A DNA stretch of 64,000 bases from Hippasteria phrygiana (taxonomy: Eukaryota > Echinodermata > Asteroidea > Valvatida > Goniasteridae): assembly GCA_037893225.1 (NCBI GenBank), contig JAZGUH010000550.1, forward strand, positions 1 through 64,000. The letters are read 5' to 3'. A program made the position numbers and the translations under genes. Position 1 is the stretch's first letter. Each line of letters starts with the position of its first letter. Positions 1 to 11,373 of this stretch are shown here, in pieces. The notes under the pieces were generated by a model. It saw nothing but the letters and a program-made list of their open reading frames with translations. It had not been told where the DNA came from and made no database searches.

Positions 1-234
1 TAAGAAGCCGCCGATAATTGCAACATGTAGCGCCAGATCTAAGCTATCCATACATGTCAAAATTACTGTATTTGGTTGATATTTCATGCAATTATGAATG
101 AGTAAAGCAAGTCCATACCCCAGGGAATTTGACATGCATGGAGCAATAAATAGACCGGTAACATGTACACAGATGTTGACCGGAAAGAAAATAAACATTG
201 CGAGGTTTTGAATTTTCTCCACAAGTGTTAACTC
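1..234. repeat. 234-bp monomer with two single-base insertions
   Basis: Relative to its neighbours it has an extra c in 'gaccggtaac' (near 153) and an extra t in 'gaggttttg' (near 207). It also carries a16 and t69, a combination seen again only in the 231-bp m12 monomers far downstream. Confidence 0.9.
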
Positions 235-930
235 TAAGAAGCCGCCGATAATTGCAACATGTAGCGCCAGATCTAAGCTATCCATACATGTCAAAATTAC
301 TGAATTTGGTTGATATTTCATGCAATTATGAATGAGTAAAGCAAGTCCATACCCCAGGGAATTTGACATGCATGGAGCAATAAATAGACGGTAACATGTA
401 CACAGATGTTGGCCGGAAAGAAAATAAACATTGCGAGGTTTGAATTTTCTCCACAAGTTTTAACTCTAGGAAGCCGCCGATGATTGCAACATGTAGCGCC
501 AGATCTAAGCTATCCATACATGTCAAAATTACTGCATTTGGTTGATATTTCATGCAATTATGAATGAGTAAAGCAAGTCCATACCCCAGGGAATTTGACA
601 TGCATGGAGCAATAAATAGACGGTAACATGTACACAGATGTTGACCGGAAAGAAAATAAACATTGCGAGGTTTGAATTTTCTCCACAAGTGTTAACTCTA
701 AGAAGCCGCCGATAATTGCAACATGTAGCGCCAGATCTAAGCTATCCATACATGTCAAAATTACTGAATTTGGTTGATATTTCATGCAATTATGAATGAG
801 TAAAGCAAGTCCATACCCCAGGGAATTTGACATGCATGGAGCAATAAATAGACGGTAACATGTACACAGATGTTGGCCGGAAAGAAAATAAACATTGCGA
901 GGTTTGAATTTTCTCCACAAGTTTTAACTC

Positions 931-1163
931 TAGGAAGCCGCCGATGATTGCAACATGTAGCGCCAGATCTAAGCTATCCATACATGTCAAAATTACTGCA
1001 TTTGGTTGATATTTCATGCAATTATGAATGAATAAAGCAAGTCCATACCCCAGGGAATTTTGACATGCATGGAGCAATAAATAGACGGTAATATGTACAC
1101 AGATGTTGGCCGGAAAGAAAATAAACATTGCGAGGTTTGAATTTTCTCCACAAGTGTTAACTC
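931..1163. repeat. 233-bp monomer with one inserted t
   Basis: The run 'ggaatttgac' has an extra t ('ggaattttgac', near 1056-1061). It also has a102 ('gaataaag') and t161, unlike its dimer neighbours. Confidence 0.9.
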
Positions 1164-2091
1164 TAGGAAACCGCCGATGATTGCAACATGTAGCGCCAGA
1201 TCTAAGCTATCCATACATGTCAAAATTACTGAATTTGGTTGATATTTCATGCAATTATGAATGAGTAAAGCAAGTCCATACCCCAGGGAATTTGACATGC
1301 ATGGAGCAATAAATAGACGGTAACATGTACACAGATGTTGGCCGGAAAGAAAATAAACATTGCGAGGTTTGAATTTTCTCCACAAGTTTTAACTCTAGGA
1401 AGCCGCCGATGATTGCAACATGTAGCGCCAGATCTAAGCTATCCATACATGTCAAAATTACTGTATTTGGTTGATATTTCATGCAATTATGAATGAGTAA
1501 AGCAAGTCCATACCCCAGGGAATTTGACATGCATGGAGCAATAAATAGACGGTAACATGTACACAGATGTTGGCCGGAAAGAAAATAAACATTGCGAGGT
1601 TTGAATTTTCTCCACAAGTGTTAACTCTAGGAAACCGCCGATGATTGCAACATGTAGCGCCAGATCTAAGCTATCCATACATGTCAAAATTACTGAATTT
1701 GGTTGATATTTCATGCAATTATGAATGAGTAAAGCAAGTCCATACCCCAGGGAATTTGACATGCATGGAGCAATAAATAGACGGTAACATGTACACAGAT
1801 GTTGGCCGGAAAGAAAATAAACATTGCGAGGTTTGAATTTTCTCCACAAGTTTTAACTCTAGGAAGCCGCCGATGATTGCAACATGTAGCGCCAGATCTA
1901 AGCTATCCATACATGTCAAAATTACTGAATTTGGTTGATATTTCATGCAATTATGAATGAGTAAAGCAAGTCCATACCCCAGGGAATTTGACATGCATGG
2001 AGCAATAAATAGAAGGTGATATGCACACAGATGTTGGCCGGAAAGAAAATAAACATTGCGAGGTTTGAATTTTCTCCACAAGTGTTAACTC

Positions 2092-2325
2092 TAGGAAACC
2101 GCCGATGATTGCAACATGTAGCGCCAGATCTAAGCTATCCATACATGTCACAAAATTACTGCATTTGGTTGATATTTCATGCAATTATGAATGAGTAAAG
2201 CAAGACCATACCCCAGGGAATTTGACAGGCATGGAGCAATAAATAAAAGGTAATATGCACACAGATGTTGGCCGGAAAGAAAATAAACATTGCGAGGTTT
2301 GAATTTTCTCCACAAGTTTTAACTC
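2092..2325. repeat. 234-bp monomer with a two-base insertion
   Basis: The sequence after 'catgt' reads 'cacaaaatt' instead of 'caaaatt', a 2-bp gain near 2150. The same site later appears as 'cacaatt' (c60) in type m7, so this position has been changed more than once. It is also the first monomer from the left with g135 and 'aaaagg', marking the passage into the main array. Confidence 0.88.
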
Positions 2326-2789
2326 TAGGAAGCCGCCGATGATTGCAACATGTAGCGCCAGATCTAAGCTATCCATACATGTCAAAATTACTGAATTTGG
2401 TTGATATTTCATGCAATTATGAATGAGTAAAGCAAGTCCATACCCCAGGGAATTTGACATGCATGGAGCAATAAATAGAAGGTAATATGCACACAGATGT
2501 TGGCCGGAAAGAAAATAAACATTGCGAGGTTTGAACTTTCTCCACAAGTTTTAACTCTAGGAAGCCGCCGATGATTGCAACATGTAGCGCCAGATCTAAG
2601 CTATCCATACATGTCACAATTACTGCATTTGGTTGATATTTCATGCAATTATGAATGAGTAAAGCAAGTCCATACCCCAGGGAATTTGACATGCATGGAG
2701 CAATAAATAGACGGTAATATGTACACAGATGTTGGCCGGAAAGAAAATAAACATTGCGAGGTTTGAATTTTCTCCACAAGTTTGAACTC
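2326..2789. repeat. Transition pair of monomers
   Basis: The first (2326) is a g3/a69 unit with 'agaagg', c165 and c211 ('gaactttc'). The second (2558) is m7. The same c211-then-m7 order is repeated at 5342, 8126, 57997 and 62405, so this pair belongs to the main HOR vocabulary, not to the dimer zone. Confidence 0.75.
2558..2789. repeat. Representative monomer, type m7
   Basis: Diagnostic bases: g3, c60 ('gtcacaatt'), c69, t112, t135, 'agacgg', t165, ending 'agtttgaac'. It is preceded by m13 or a similar monomer, in several places one carrying c211 ('gaactttc', for example at 2536, 5552, 8336, 58207 and 62615). A variant with 'agaagg' occurs at 11606, 27613, 38283 and 42689. Confidence 0.85.
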
Positions 2790-3021
2790 TAAGAAGCCGC
2801 CGATGATTGCAACATGTAGCGCCAGATCTAAGCTATCCATACATGTCAAAATTACTGCATTTGGTTGATATTTCATGCAATTATGAATGAGTAAAGCAAG
2901 ACCATACCCCAGGGAATTTGACAGGCATGGAGCAATAAATAAAAGGTAATATGCACACAGATGTTGGCCGGAAAGAAAATAAACATTGCGAGGTTTGAAT
3001 TTTCTCCACAAGTTTTAACTC
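2790..3021. repeat. Representative monomer, type m1, with internal landmarks
   Basis: Used as reference. Type m1 has a3, c69, a112, g135, a153/a155 ('aaaagg'), c165 ('tatgcac') and ends 'agttttaac'. Landmarks shared by nearly all monomers: a BglII site AGATCT at 35-40 (2824-2829); CpG at 9, 12, 31, 180 and 200; AATAAA at 145-150 and 189-194; a short dyad TTCAT-N6-ATGAA at 83-98; and 'cccaggg' near 119-125. About 90 of 232 bases are G or C. This type recurs throughout, for example at 3486, 5806, 8590, 24597 and 63565. Confidence 0.9.
2934..2983 (+). promoter_or_regulatory. Pair of AATAAA hexamers (example in m1), present in nearly every monomer
   Basis: AATAAA occurs at 2934-2939 and 2978-2983 on the + strand, with 'gatgttgg' between them and a t-rich stretch after the second. 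In types with 'aaaagg' a third overlapping AATAAA lies at monomer position 149. The - strand of the monomer has none. In eukaryotes this hexamer is the poly(A) signal, but whether it is used here is unknown; A-rich DNA can hold it by chance. Confidence 0.45.
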
Positions 3022-3253
3022 TAGGAAGCCGCCGATGATTGCAACATGTAGCGCCAGATCTAAGCTATCCATACATGTCAAAATTACTGAATTTGGTTGA
3101 TATTTCATGCAATTATGAATGAGTAAAGCAAGTCCATACCCCAGGGAATTTGACATGCATGGAGCAATAAATAGACAGTAACATGTACACAGATGTTGGC
3201 CGGAAAGAAAATAAACATTGCGAGGTTTGAATTTTCTCCACAAGTTTGAACTC
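3022..3253. repeat. Representative monomer, type m2
   Basis: Diagnostic bases: g3, a69 ('ctgaatt'), t112 ('agtccat'), t135 (giving CATGCATG at 3154-3161), 'agacag' at 152-157, c161 ('acatgtac') and g227 ('agtttgaac'). It normally lies between m1 and m3. Its c161 and CATGCATG are shared with the left-end dimer family, from which it differs mainly by a at 156, so it may descend from that family (inference). Further copies include 3718, 4414, 6038, 8822, 24829 and 63101. Confidence 0.88.
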
Positions 3254-3485
3254 TAAGAAGCCGCCGATGATTGCAACATGTAGCGCCAGATCTAAGCTAT
3301 CCATACATGTCAAAATTACTGCATTTGGTTGATATTTCACGCAATTATGAATGAGTAAAGCAAGACCATACACCAGGGAATTTGACAGGCATGGAGCAAT
3401 AAATAAAAGGTAATATGTACACAGATGTTGGCCGGAAAGAAAATAAACATTGCGAGGTTTGAATTTTCTCCACAAGTTTGAACTC
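3254..3485. repeat. Representative monomer, type m3
   Basis: Diagnostic bases: a3, c69, c87 ('tcacgc', an extra CpG), a112, a119 ('acaccag'), g135, 'aaaagg' and usually t165. It follows m2 almost everywhere. Copies at 6270, 9054 and 25061 carry c165 instead, evidence of local exchange with m1. Confidence 0.88.
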
Positions 3486-3949
3486 TAAGAAGCCGCCGAT
3501 GATTGCAACATGTAGCGCCAGATCTAAGCTATCCATACATGTCAAAATTACTGCATTTGGTTGATATTTCATGCAATTATGAATGAGTAAAGCAAGACCA
3601 TACCCCAGGGAATTTGACAGGCATGGAGCAATAAATAAAAGGTAATATGCACACAGATGTTGGCCGGAAAGAAAATAAACATTGCGAGGTTTGAATTTTC
3701 TCCACAAGTTTTAACTCTAGGAAGCCGCCGATGATTGCAACATGTAGCGCCAGATCTAAGCTATCCATACATGTCAAAATTACTGAATTTGGTTGATATT
3801 TCATGCAATTATGAATGAGTAAAGCAAGTCCATACCCCAGGGAATTTGACATGCATGGAGCAATAAATAGACAGTAACATGTACACAGATGTTGGCCGGA
3901 AAGAAAATAAACATTGCGAGGTTTGAATTTTCTCCACAAGTTTGAACTC

Positions 3950-4181
3950 TAAGAAGCCGCCGATGATTGCAACATGTAGCGCCAGATCTAAGCTATCCAT
4001 ACATGTCAAAATTACTGCATTTGGTTGATATTTCACGCAATTATGAATGAGTAAAGCAAGACCATACACCAGGGAATTTGACAGGCATGGAGCAATAAAT
4101 AAAAGGTAATATGTACACAGATGTTGGCCAGAAAGAAAATAAACATTGCGAGGTCTGAATTTTCTCCACAAGTTTGAACTC
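3950..4181. repeat. Representative monomer, subtype m3-prime
   Basis: Identical to m3 at its markers plus two linked changes: a181 ('ggccag', which removes a CpG) and c206 ('ggtctg'). The pair travels together at 4646, 6734, 9518, 16014, 19958, 25525, 32021, 35500, 51038, 53821 and 59621. It usually precedes m4 and then ends 'agtgttaac'. Confidence 0.85.
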
Positions 4182-4877
4182 TAAGAAGCCGCCGATGATT
4201 GCAACATGTAGCGCCAGATCTAAGCTATCCATACATGTCAAAATTACTGCATTTGGTTGATATTTCATGCAATTATGAATGAGTAAAGCAAGACCATACC
4301 CCAGGGAATTTGACAGGCATGGAGCAATAAATAAAAGGTAATATGCACACAGATGTTGGCCGGAAAGAAAATAAACATTGCGAGGTTTGAATTTTCTCCA
4401 CAAGTTTTAACTCTAGGAAGCCGCCGATGATTGCAACATGTAGCGCCAGATCTAAGCTATCCATACATGTCAAAATTACTGAATTTGGTTGATATTTCAT
4501 GCAATTATGAATGAGTAAAGCAAGTCCATACCCCAGGGAATTTGACATGCATGGAGCAATAAATAGACAGTAACATGTACACAGATGTTGGCCGGAAAGA
4601 AAATAAACATTGCGAGGTTTGAATTTTCTCCACAAGTTTGAACTCTAAGAAGCCGCCGATGATTGCAACATGTAGCGCCAGATCTAAGCTATCCATACAT
4701 GTCAAAATTACTGCATTTGGTTGATATTTCACGCAATTATGAATGAGTAAAGCAAGACCATACACCAGGGAATTTGACAGGCATGGAGCAATAAATAAAA
4801 GGTAATATGTACACAGATGTTGGCCAGAAAGAAAATAAACATTGCGAGGTCTGAATTTTCTCCACAAGTGTTAACTC

Positions 4878-5573
4878 TAAGAAGCCGCCGATGATTGCAA
4901 CATGTAGCGCCAGATCTAAGCTATCCATACATGTCAAAATTACTGCATTTGGTTGATATTTCATGCAATTATGAATGAATAAAGCAAGTACATACCCCAG
5001 GGAATTTGACATGCATGGAGCAATAAATAGAAGGTAATATGTACACAGATGTTGGCCGGAAAGAAAATAAACATTGCGAGGTTTGAATTTTCTCCACAAG
5101 TTTTAACTCTAGGAAGCCGCCGATGATTGCAACATGTAGCGCCAGATCTAAGCTATACATACATGTCAAAATTACTGGATTTGGTTGATATTTCATGCAA
5201 TTATGAATGAGTAAAGCAAGTCCATACCCCAGGGAATTTGACATGCATGGAGCAATAAATAGACGGTAATATGTACACAGATGTTGGCCGGAAAGAAAAT
5301 AAACATTGCGAGGTTTGAATTTTCTCCACAAGTTTTAACTCTAAGAAGCCGCCGATGATTGCAACATGTAGCGCCAGATCTAAGCTATCCATACATGTCA
5401 AAATTACTGCATTTGGTTGATATTTCATGCAATTATGAATGAGTAAAGCAAGACCATACCCCAGGGAATTTGACAGGCATGGAGCAATAAATAGAAGGTA
5501 ATATGCACACAGATGTTGGCCGGAAAGAAAATAAACATTGCGAGGTTTGAACTTTCTCCACAAGTTTTAACTC
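4878..5573. repeat. m6-like, m5 and m13-like monomers joining trimers to the 12-mers
   Basis: 4878 is the c69 form of m6, 5110 is m5 and 5342 is an m13 form with c211. With the following m7-m1-m2-m3 this gives the left half of the core cassette. The junction before 5342 is 'agttttaactctaag', a chimera of the usual t227/g3 and g227/a3 borders. Confidence 0.8.
5110..5341. repeat. Representative monomer, type m5
   Basis: Diagnostic bases: g3, a48 ('ctatac'), g69 ('ctggatt'), t112, t135, 'agacgg' and t165. It usually ends 'agtttgaac', although this copy ends 'agttttaac'. It pairs with m6, and the order m5-m6-m5 recurs at 12302, 28309, 43385 and 48718. A sub-lineage has lost one t at 18/19 (231-bp monomers at 21350, 33413, 52430 and 54285). 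Confidence 0.85.
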
Positions 5574-6965
5574 TAGGAAGCCGCCGATGATTGCAACATG
5601 TAGCGCCAGATCTAAGCTATCCATACATGTCACAATTACTGCATTTGGTTGATATTTCATGCAATTATGAATGAGTAAAGCAAGTCCATACCCCAGGGAA
5701 TTTGACATGCATGGAGCAATAAATAGACGGTAATATGTACACAGATGTTGGCCGGAAAGAAAATAAACATTGCGAGGTTTGAATTTTCTCCACAAGTTTG
5801 AACTCTAAGAAGCCGCCGATGATTGCAACATGTAGCGCCAGATCTAAGCTATCCATACATGTCAAAATTACTGCATTTGGTTGATATTTCATGCAATTAT
5901 GAATGAGTAAAGCAAGACCATACCCCAGGGAATTTGACAGGCATGGAGCAATAAATAAAAGGTAATATGCACACAGATGTTGGCCGGAAAGAAAATAAAC
6001 ATTGCGAGGTTTGAATTTTCTCCACAAGTTTTAACTCTAGGAAGCCGCCGATGATTGCAACATGTAGCGCCAGATCTAAGCTATCCATACATGTCAAAAT
6101 TACTGAATTTGGTTGATATTTCATGCAATTATGAATGAGTAAAGCAAGTCCATACCCCAGGGAATTTGACATGCATGGAGCAATAAATAGACAGTAACAT
6201 GTACACAGATGTTGGCCGGAAAGAAAATAAACATTGCGAGGTTTGAATTTTCTCCACAAGTTTGAACTCTAAGAAGCCGCCGATGATTGCAACATGTAGC
6301 GCCAGATCTAAGCTATCCATACATGTCAAAATTACTGCATTTGGTTGATATTTCACGCAATTATGAATGAGTAAAGCAAGACCATACACCAGGGAATTTG
6401 ACAGGCATGGAGCAATAAATAAAAGGTAATATGCACACAGATGTTGGCCGGAAAGAAAATAAACATTGCGAGGTTTGAATTTTCTCCACAAGTTTTAACT
6501 CTAGGAAGCCGCCGATGATTGCAACATGTAGCGCCAGATCTAAGCTATCCATACATGTCAAAATTACTGAATTTGGTTGATATTTCATGCAATTATGAAT
6601 GAGTAAAGCAAGTCCATACCCCAGGGAATTTGACATGCATGGAGCAATAAATAGACAGTAACATGTACACAGATGTTGGCCGGAAAGAAAATAAACATTG
6701 CGAGGTTTGAATTTTCTCCACAAGTTTGAACTCTAAGAAGCCGCCGATGATTGCAACATGTAGCGCCAGATCTAAGCTATCCATACATGTCAAAATTACT
6801 GCATTTGGTTGATATTTCACGCAATTATGAATGAGTAAAGCAAGACCATACACCAGGGAATTTGACAGGCATGGAGCAATAAATAAAAGGTAATATGTAC
6901 ACAGATGTTGGCCAGAAAGAAAATAAACATTGCGAGGTCTGAATTTTCTCCACAAGTGTTAACTC

Positions 6966-7197
6966 TAAGAAGCCGCCGATGATTGCAACATGTAGCGCCA
7001 GATCTAAGCTATCCATACATGTCAAAATTACTGCATTTGGTTGATATTTCATGCAATTATGAATGAATGAAGCAAGTCCATACCCCAGGGAATTTGACAT
7101 GCATGGAGCAATAAATAGAAGGTAATATGTACACAGATGTTGGCCGGAAAGAAAATAAACATTGCGAGGTTTGAATTTTCTCCACAAGTTTTAACTC
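6966..7197. repeat. Representative monomer, type m4
   Basis: Diagnostic bases: a3, c69, a102 and g104 ('gaatgaag'), t112, t135, 'agaagg', t165 and a 'ttttaac' end. It always follows an 'agtgttaac' end in the copies I checked. A sub-lineage with g120 ('accgcag') is found at 16246, 20190, 21118, 23673, 32253, 33181, 35732, 51270, 52198 and 54053. Confidence 0.85.
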
Positions 7198-7893
7198 TAG
7201 GAAGCCGCCGATGATTGCAACATGTAGCGCCAGATCTAAGCTATACATACATGTCAAAATTACTGGATTTGGTTGATATTTCATGCAATTATGAATGAGT
7301 AAAGCAAGTCCATACCCCAGGGAATTTGACATGCATGGAGCAATAAATAGACGGTAATATGTACACAGATGTTGGCCGGAAAGAAAATAAACATGGCGAG
7401 GTTTGAATTTTCTCCACAAGTTTGAACTCTAAGAAGCCGCCGATGATTGCAACATGTAGCGCCAGATCTAAGCTATCCATACATGTCAAAATTACTGAAT
7501 TTGGTTGATATTTCATGCAATTATGAATGAATAAAGCAAGTCCATACCCCAGGGAATTTGACATGCATGGAGCAATAAATAGAAGGTAATATGTACACAG
7601 ATGTTGGCCGGAAAGAAAATAAACATTGCGAGGTTTGAATTTTCTCCACAAGTTTTAACTCTAGGAAGCCGCCGATGATTGCAACATGTAGCGCCAGATC
7701 TAAGCTATACATACATGTCAAAATTACTGCATTTGGTTGATATTTCATGCAATTATGAATGAGTAAAGCAAGTCCATACCCCAGGGAATTTGACATGCAT
7801 GGAGCAATAAATAGACGGTAATATGTACACAGATGTTGGCCGGAAAGAAAATAAACATTGCGAGGTTTGAATTTTCTCCACAAGTTTTAACTC

Positions 7894-8125
7894 TAGGAAG
7901 CCGCCGATGATTGCAACATGTAGCGCCAGATCTAAGCTATCCATACATGTCAAAATTACTGAATTTGGTTGATATTTCATGCAATTATGAATGAGTAAAG
8001 CAAGACCATACCCCAGGGAATTTGACAGGCATGGAGCAATAAATAGACGGTAATATGTACACAGATGTTGGCCGGAAAGAAAATAAACATTGCGAGGTTT
8101 GAATTTTCTCCACAAGTTTGAACTC
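7894..8125. repeat. Representative monomer, type m8
   Basis: Diagnostic bases: g3, a69, a112, g135, 'agacgg', t165, ending 'agtttgaac'. It looks like a composite: the left half resembles m9 and the right end resembles m5 or m7. Other copies lie at 10678, 26685, 44313, 45704, 46400 and 61245. A g69 variant lies at 37124, 39443 and 41530. Confidence 0.8.
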
Positions 8126-8357
8126 TAGGAAGCCGCCGATGATTGCAACATGTAGCGCCAGATCTAAGCTATCCATACATGTCAAAATTACTGCATTTGG
8201 TTGATATTTCATGCAATTATGAATGAGTAAAGCAAGACCATACCCCAGGGAATTTGACAGGCATGGAGCAATAAATAGAAGGTAATATGCACACAGATGT
8301 TGGCCGGAAAGAAAATAAACATTGCGAGGTTTGAACTTTCTCCACAAGTTTTAACTC

Positions 8358-11141
8358 TAGGAAGCCGCCGATGATTGCAACATGTAGCGCCAGATCTAAG
8401 CTATCCATACATGTCACAATTACTGCATTTGGTTGATATTTCATGCAATTATGAATGAGTAAAGCAAGTCCATACCCCAGGGAATTTGACATGCATGGAG
8501 CAATAAATAGACGGTAATATGTACACAGATGTTGGCCGGAAAGAAAATAAACATTGCGAGGTTTGAATTTTCTCCACAAGTTTGAACTCTAAGAAGCCGC
8601 CGATGATTGCAACATGTAGCGCCAGATCTAAGCTATCCATACATGTCAAAATTACTGCATTTGGTTGATATTTCATGCAATTATGAATGAGTAAAGCAAG
8701 ACCATACCCCAGGGAATTTGACAGGCATGGAGCAATAAATAAAAGGTAATATGCACACAGATGTTGGCCGGAAAGAAAATAAACATTGCGAGGTTTGAAT
8801 TTTCTCCACAAGTTTTAACTCTAGGAAGCCGCCGATGATTGCAACATGTAGCGCCAGATCTAAGCTATCCATACATGTCAAAATTACTGAATTTGGTTGA
8901 TATTTCATGCAATTATGAATGAGTAAAGCAAGTCCATACCCCAGGGAATTTGACATGCATGGAGCAATAAATAGACAGTAACATGTACACAGATGTTGGC
9001 CGGAAAGAAAATAAACATTGCGAGGTTTGAATTTTCTCCACAAGTTTGAACTCTAAGAAGCCGCCGATGATTGCAACATGTAGCGCCAGATCTAAGCTAT
9101 CCATACATGTCAAAATTACTGCATTTGGTTGATATTTCACGCAATTATGAATGAGTAAAGCAAGACCATACACCAGGGAATTTGACAGGCATGGAGCAAT
9201 AAATAAAAGGTAATATGCACACAGATGTTGGCCGGAAAGAAAATAAACATTGCGAGGTTTGAATTTTCTCCACAAGTTTTAACTCTAGGAAGCCGCCGAT
9301 GATTGCAACATGTAGCGCCAGATCTAAGCTATCCATACATGTCAAAATTACTGAATTTGGTTGATATTTCATGCAATTATGAATGAGTAAAGCAAGTCCA
9401 TACCCCAGGGAATTTGACATGCATGGAGCAATAAATAGACAGTAACATGTACACAGATGTTGGCCGGAAAGAAAATAAACATTGCGAGGTTTGAATTTTC
9501 TCCACAAGTTTGAACTCTAAGAAGCCGCCGATGATTGCAACATGTAGCGCCAGATCTAAGCTATCCATACATGTCAAAATTACTGCATTTGGTTGATATT
9601 TCACGCAATTATGAATGAGTAAAGCAAGACCATACACCAGGGAATTTGACAGGCATGGAGCAATAAATAAAAGGTAATATGTACACAGATGTTGGCCAGA
9701 AAGAAAATAAACATTGCGAGGTCTGAATTTTCTCCACAAGTGTTAACTCTAAGAAGCCGCCGATGATTGCAACATGTAGCGCCAGATCTAAGCTATCCAT
9801 ACATGTCAAAATTACTGCATTTGGTTGATATTTCATGCAATTATGAATGAATGAAGCAAGTCCATACCCCAGGGAATTTGACATGCATGGAGCAATAAAT
9901 AGAAGGTAATATGTACACAGATGTTGGCCGGAAAGAAAATAAACATTGCGAGGTTTGAATTTTCTCCACAAGTTTTAACTCTAGGAAGCCGCCGATGATT
10001 GCAACATGTAGCGCCAGATCTAAGCTATACATACATGTCAAAATTACTGGATTTGGTTGATATTTCATGCAATTATGAATGAGTAAAGCAAGTCCATACC
10101 CCAGGGAATTTGACATGCATGGAGCAATAAATAGACGGTAATATGTACACAGATGTTGGCCGGAAAGAAAATAAACATGGCGAGGTTTGAATTTTCTCCA
10201 CAAGTTTGAACTCTAAGAAGCCGCCGATGATTGCAACATGTAGCGCCAGATCTAAGCTATCCATACATGTCAAAATTACTGAATTTGGTTGATATTTCAT
10301 GCAATTATGAATGAATAAAGCAAGTCCATACCCCAGGGAATTTGACATGCATGGAGCAATAAATAGAAGGTAATATGTACACAGATGTTGGCCGGAAAGA
10401 AAATAAACATTGCGAGGTTTGAATTTTCTCCACAAGTTTTAACTCTAGGAAGCCGCCGATGATTGCAACATGTAGCGCCAGATCTAAGCTATACATACAT
10501 GTCAAAATTACTGCATTTGGTTGATATTTCATGCAATTATGAATGAGTAAAGCAAGTCCATACCCCAGGGAATTTGACATGCATGGAGCAATAAATAGAC
10601 GGTAATATGTACACAGATGTTGGCCGGAAAGAAAATAAACATTGCGAGGTTTGAATTTTCTCCACAAGTTTTAACTCTAGGAAGCCGCCGATGATTGCAA
10701 CATGTAGCGCCAGATCTAAGCTATCCATACATGTCAAAATTACTGAATTTGGTTGATATTTCATGCAATTATGAATGAGTAAAGCAAGACCATACCCCAG
10801 GGAATTTGACAGGCATGGAGCAATAAATAGACGGTAATATGTACACAGATGTTGGCCGGAAAGAAAATAAACATTGCGAGGTTTGAATTTTCTCCACAAG
10901 TTTGAACTCTAGGAAGCCGCCGATGATTGCAACATGTAGCGCCAGATCTAAGCTATCCATACATGTCAAAATTACTGCATTTGGTTGATATTTCATGCAA
11001 TTATGAATGAGTAAAGCAAGACCATACCCCAGGGAATTTGACAGGCATGGAGCAATAAATAAAAGGTAATATGCACACAGATGTTGGCCGGAAAGAAAAT
11101 AAACATTGCGAGGTTTGAATTTTCTCCACAAGTTTTAACTC
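8358..11141. repeat. 12-mer HOR (2,784 bp), copy 2
   Basis: Same order as copy 1. The last monomer (10910) has switched to 'aaaagg' with t211, where copy 1 (8126) has 'agaagg' with c211, so copy 2 runs into a different right neighbour (m9). From 8590 on it is also part of macro-unit U1, so it is present a third time at 24597 onward. Confidence 0.88.
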
Positions 11142-11373
11142 TAGGAAGCCGCCGATGATTGCAACATGTAGCGCCAGATCTAAGCTATCCATACATGTCA
11201 AAATTACTGAATTTGGTTGATATTTCATGCAATTATGAATGAGTAAAGCAAGACCATACCCCAGGGAATTTGACAGGCATGGAGCAATAAATAAAAGGTA
11301 ATATGCACACAGATGTTGGCCGGAAAGAAAATAAACATTGCGAGGTTTGAATTTTCTCCACAAGTTTGAAGTC
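11142..11373. repeat. Representative monomer, type m9
   Basis: Diagnostic bases: g3, a69, a112, g135, 'aaaagg', c165. It differs from m1 at positions 3 and 69. It is followed by m10 in U1 and U2, and by the 231-bp type m12 in the 36.6-48.5 kb zone. Copies: 27149, 37588, 39907, 41994, 44777, 46864, 47791 and 61477. Confidence 0.82.

Larger units (their letters stand above)
1..2325. repeat. Left-end zone of alternating 464-bp dimers
   Basis: Ten monomers alternate between units ending 'agtgttaac' and 'agttttaac', giving five dimers. Most carry 'agacggtaacatgtac' (c161), which is rare elsewhere. A few carry a16 ('gataattg', starts 1, 235, 699), t69 (1, 1396), a7 ('ggaaacc', starts 1164, 1628, 2092) or 'gttgaccgg' (1, 467). 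Three of ten monomers have extra bases. This zone is more variable in length than any other part of the window and may lie nearer an array edge (inference). Confidence 0.85.
2790..4877. repeat. Three tandem 696-bp trimers (m1-m2-m3)
   Basis: Copies run 2790-3485, 3486-4181 and 4182-4877. The m1 units at 2790 and 3486 read identical base for base. The third slot is m3 in copy 1 and m3-prime in copies 2 and 3, so copies 2 and 3 share the later ancestor. The last m3-prime ends 'agtgttaac', the rest 'agtttgaac'. Confidence 0.88.
5574..8357. repeat. 12-mer HOR (2,784 bp), copy 1
   Basis: Order: m7, m1, m2, m3, m2, m3-prime, m4, m5, m6-like, m5-like, m8, m13. Marker states match copy 2 at an offset of 2,784 bp from within the monomer at 5342 to about 8270. 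Includes the g198 change ('acatggcg') in the monomer starting 7198 (7395) and the a102/g104 m4 at 6966. Confidence 0.88.

Noticed and set aside
326..688. Minus-strand open frame of 120 codons, repeated once per monomer across the window (for example 326-688, 2185-2547, 63424-63786)
   Set aside because: It starts with TTG and spans 1.56 monomers. Because 232 is not a multiple of 3, it reads the same DNA twice in two frames. Each copy overlaps the next by 131 bp. Type differences change amino acids freely. It is one chance open frame multiplied by the repeat.
2938..2946. TATA-like word 'aataaaagg' in types with 'aaaagg'
   Set aside because: Found only in some monomer types, overlaps the AATAAA word, and no other promoter element can be recognised.
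2993..3003. Pol III B-box-like word 'ggtttgaattt' (monomer positions 204-214), suggesting tRNA or SINE ancestry
   Set aside because: It matches the B box only partly, the T-arm stem would be weak, and I find no A box at a suitable distance upstream. Chance similarity is more likely.
3154..3161. CATG words spread through the monomer as a possible regular binding array
   Set aside because: Spacings (about 29, 32, 48 and 28 bp) are not regular and several sites are missing in common types, so no periodic signal.
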